Source of the DNA: Bacillota bacterium
Lineage (GTDB): Bacteria; Bacillota; DTU030
Direction of reading: 5' to 3'
Length of the DNA: 6,414 nucleotides
Assembly: GCA_012841005.1 (NCBI GenBank)
Contig: DUVO01000202.1
Span: 1 to 6,414, forward strand
Both the position numbers and the translations under genes were made by a program. Every line of letters begins with the position of its first letter. The stretch's first letter is position 1. The notes below the pieces were generated by a model that worked only from the letters and a program-made list of their open reading frames with translations, had not been told where the DNA came from and did not search any database. Positions 6,280 through 6,414 of the stretch are shown here, one piece after another.

Positions 6280-6294
6280 TTATTTTTTCAACAA
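6277..6294 (-). promoter_or_regulatory. Rex-like operator candidate
   Basis: TTGTTGAAAAAATAACGA fits the redox-repressor Rex consensus TTGTTAA-N4-TTAACAA at 11 of the 14 specified positions by hand count. Rex senses NADH/NAD+ and controls hydrogenase and fermentation genes in Clostridia, which suits this operon. It lies about 60-75 bases downstream of the predicted start, so it would act as a roadblock or on a second promoter. The AT-rich setting makes chance matches possible. Confidence 0.4.
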
Positions 6295-6312
6295 TATTCT
6301 ATTCGCCGACCA

Positions 6313-6329
6313 CTACATAATTCCTCCTT
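6313..6329 (-). promoter_or_regulatory. Orphan Shine-Dalgarno followed by ATG-TAG (start-stop)
   Basis: AAGGAGG (6323-6329) is a full anti-16S match, followed after AATT by ATG (6316-6318) and directly by the stop TAG (6313-6315). A GTG at 6311-6313, at good spacing, opens only a four-codon frame (MVGE) ending at 6299. No longer frame uses this site, so it is either a minimal leader ORF, a ribosome-docking mRNA stabiliser, or a remnant of a lost gene. Confidence 0.5.
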
Positions 6330-6346
6330 TTTTTCGAAAAATAAAG
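6327..6346 (-). repeat. AU-rich hairpin with UUCG loop
   Basis: CTTTATTT-TTCG-AAAAAAAG can fold with one A-A mismatch around a UUCG loop, just after the predicted transcription start. Its 3' arm includes the first bases of the orphan Shine-Dalgarno at 6323-6329. The stem is nearly all A-U and so weak. Confidence 0.35.
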
Positions 6347-6359
6347 ATTATCCTTCAGC

Positions 6360-6387
6360 AGTATACCATTATTTTAACCGGCTGCAA
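6360..6387 (-). promoter_or_regulatory. Sigma-A-type promoter with extended -10
   Basis: On the minus strand TTGCAG (6382-6387) is separated by 16 bases from TATACT (6360-6365), which is preceded by TGG, giving an extended -10 (TGnTATACT). The spacer is AT-rich. Transcription would start near 6353 and run into the operon. It is the best sigma-A match in the leader by eye. Confidence 0.65.
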
Positions 6388-6389
6388 CC

Positions 6390-6401
6390 AGGTGTGCACC
6401 T
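6390..6401. repeat. Palindrome AGGTG-TG-CACCT next to the -35 box
   Basis: Five-base arms AGGTG/CACCT with a two-base centre end two bases upstream of the proposed -35. A second near-palindrome, GGTTGCAGCC (6380-6389), covers the -35 itself. The position suits a regulator operator, but such short repeats also arise by chance. Confidence 0.3.
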
Positions 6402-6414
6402 AACTGTCCATTGC

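Larger units (their letters stand above)
6143..6414 (-). promoter_or_regulatory. Leader and promoter region of the hydrogenase operon
   Basis: No protein gene is supported in these 272 bases. From upstream to downstream they hold a short palindrome (6390-6401), a sigma-A-type promoter (6360-6387), an AU-rich hairpin leading into an orphan Shine-Dalgarno with ATG-TAG (6313-6346), a Rex-like operator candidate overlapping a 13-base palindrome (6267-6294), a weak possible second promoter (6236-6262), and an inverted repeat next to the first gene's ribosome binding site (6165-6193). I recognise no known riboswitch class and see no intrinsic terminator. The predicted transcript leader is about 210 bases, long enough for post-transcriptional control. 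Confidence 0.6.

Noticed and set aside
1..6414. CRISPR arrays, insertion sequences, tRNA or rRNA genes.
   Set aside because: No regularly spaced repeats, transposase frames with terminal repeats, or tRNA cloverleaf signatures were seen on either strand.

Overview
The window holds one polar block of nine genes, all read on the minus strand. They run from a regulatory leader at the right edge (about 6414-6143) to a gene cut by the left edge at base 1. Proteins, ribosome binding sites (near-perfect AAGGAGG/GGAGGG), GTG and ATG starts, and roughly balanced base composition fit an anaerobic, hydrogen-metabolising Firmicute of the class Clostridia (Moorella / Thermoanaerobacter / Desulfotomaculum type). 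I cannot name the genus from sequence alone.

The downstream half (2826 to 1) encodes accessory and diaphorase subunits of a trimeric, NAD-linked, electron-bifurcating [FeFe]-hydrogenase. In order these are a NuoE-like HydC, a GHKL ATPase, a small thioredoxin-like [2Fe-2S] ferredoxin, and a NuoF-like HydB that is incomplete at its C-terminus. The catalytic subunit HydA is expected just beyond base 1. As I recall it, this order matches hydC-hydE-hydD-hydB-hydA of Acetobacterium woodii.

The upstream half (6142 to 2870) looks like a signalling module: a DRTGG-domain protein, an anti-sigma-type (RsbW/SpoIIAB-like) ATPase, an [FeFe]-hydrogenase-like protein, a second DRTGG-domain protein and a PHP-family phosphoesterase. 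The hydrogenase-like protein has the features of a group D putative sensory enzyme (HydS). It keeps the H-cluster cysteines, but alanine replaces the proton-transfer cysteine (SSACP instead of TSCCP), and it has two N-terminal and one C-terminal [4Fe-4S] sites.

Genes overlap or lie within a few bases of each other, except for a 43-base gap before hydC and a 28-base gap before hydB. No terminator is visible inside the block. The leader has a good sigma-A-type promoter, a near-perfect Shine-Dalgarno followed at once by ATG-TAG, a Rex-like operator candidate, and several inverted repeats. The simplest reading is a hydrogenase operon that carries its own redox/H2-responsive regulatory genes and may also answer to NADH/NAD+ through Rex. 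The enzyme half is well understood; how the sensory half works is largely unknown and is the most interesting part of the window.
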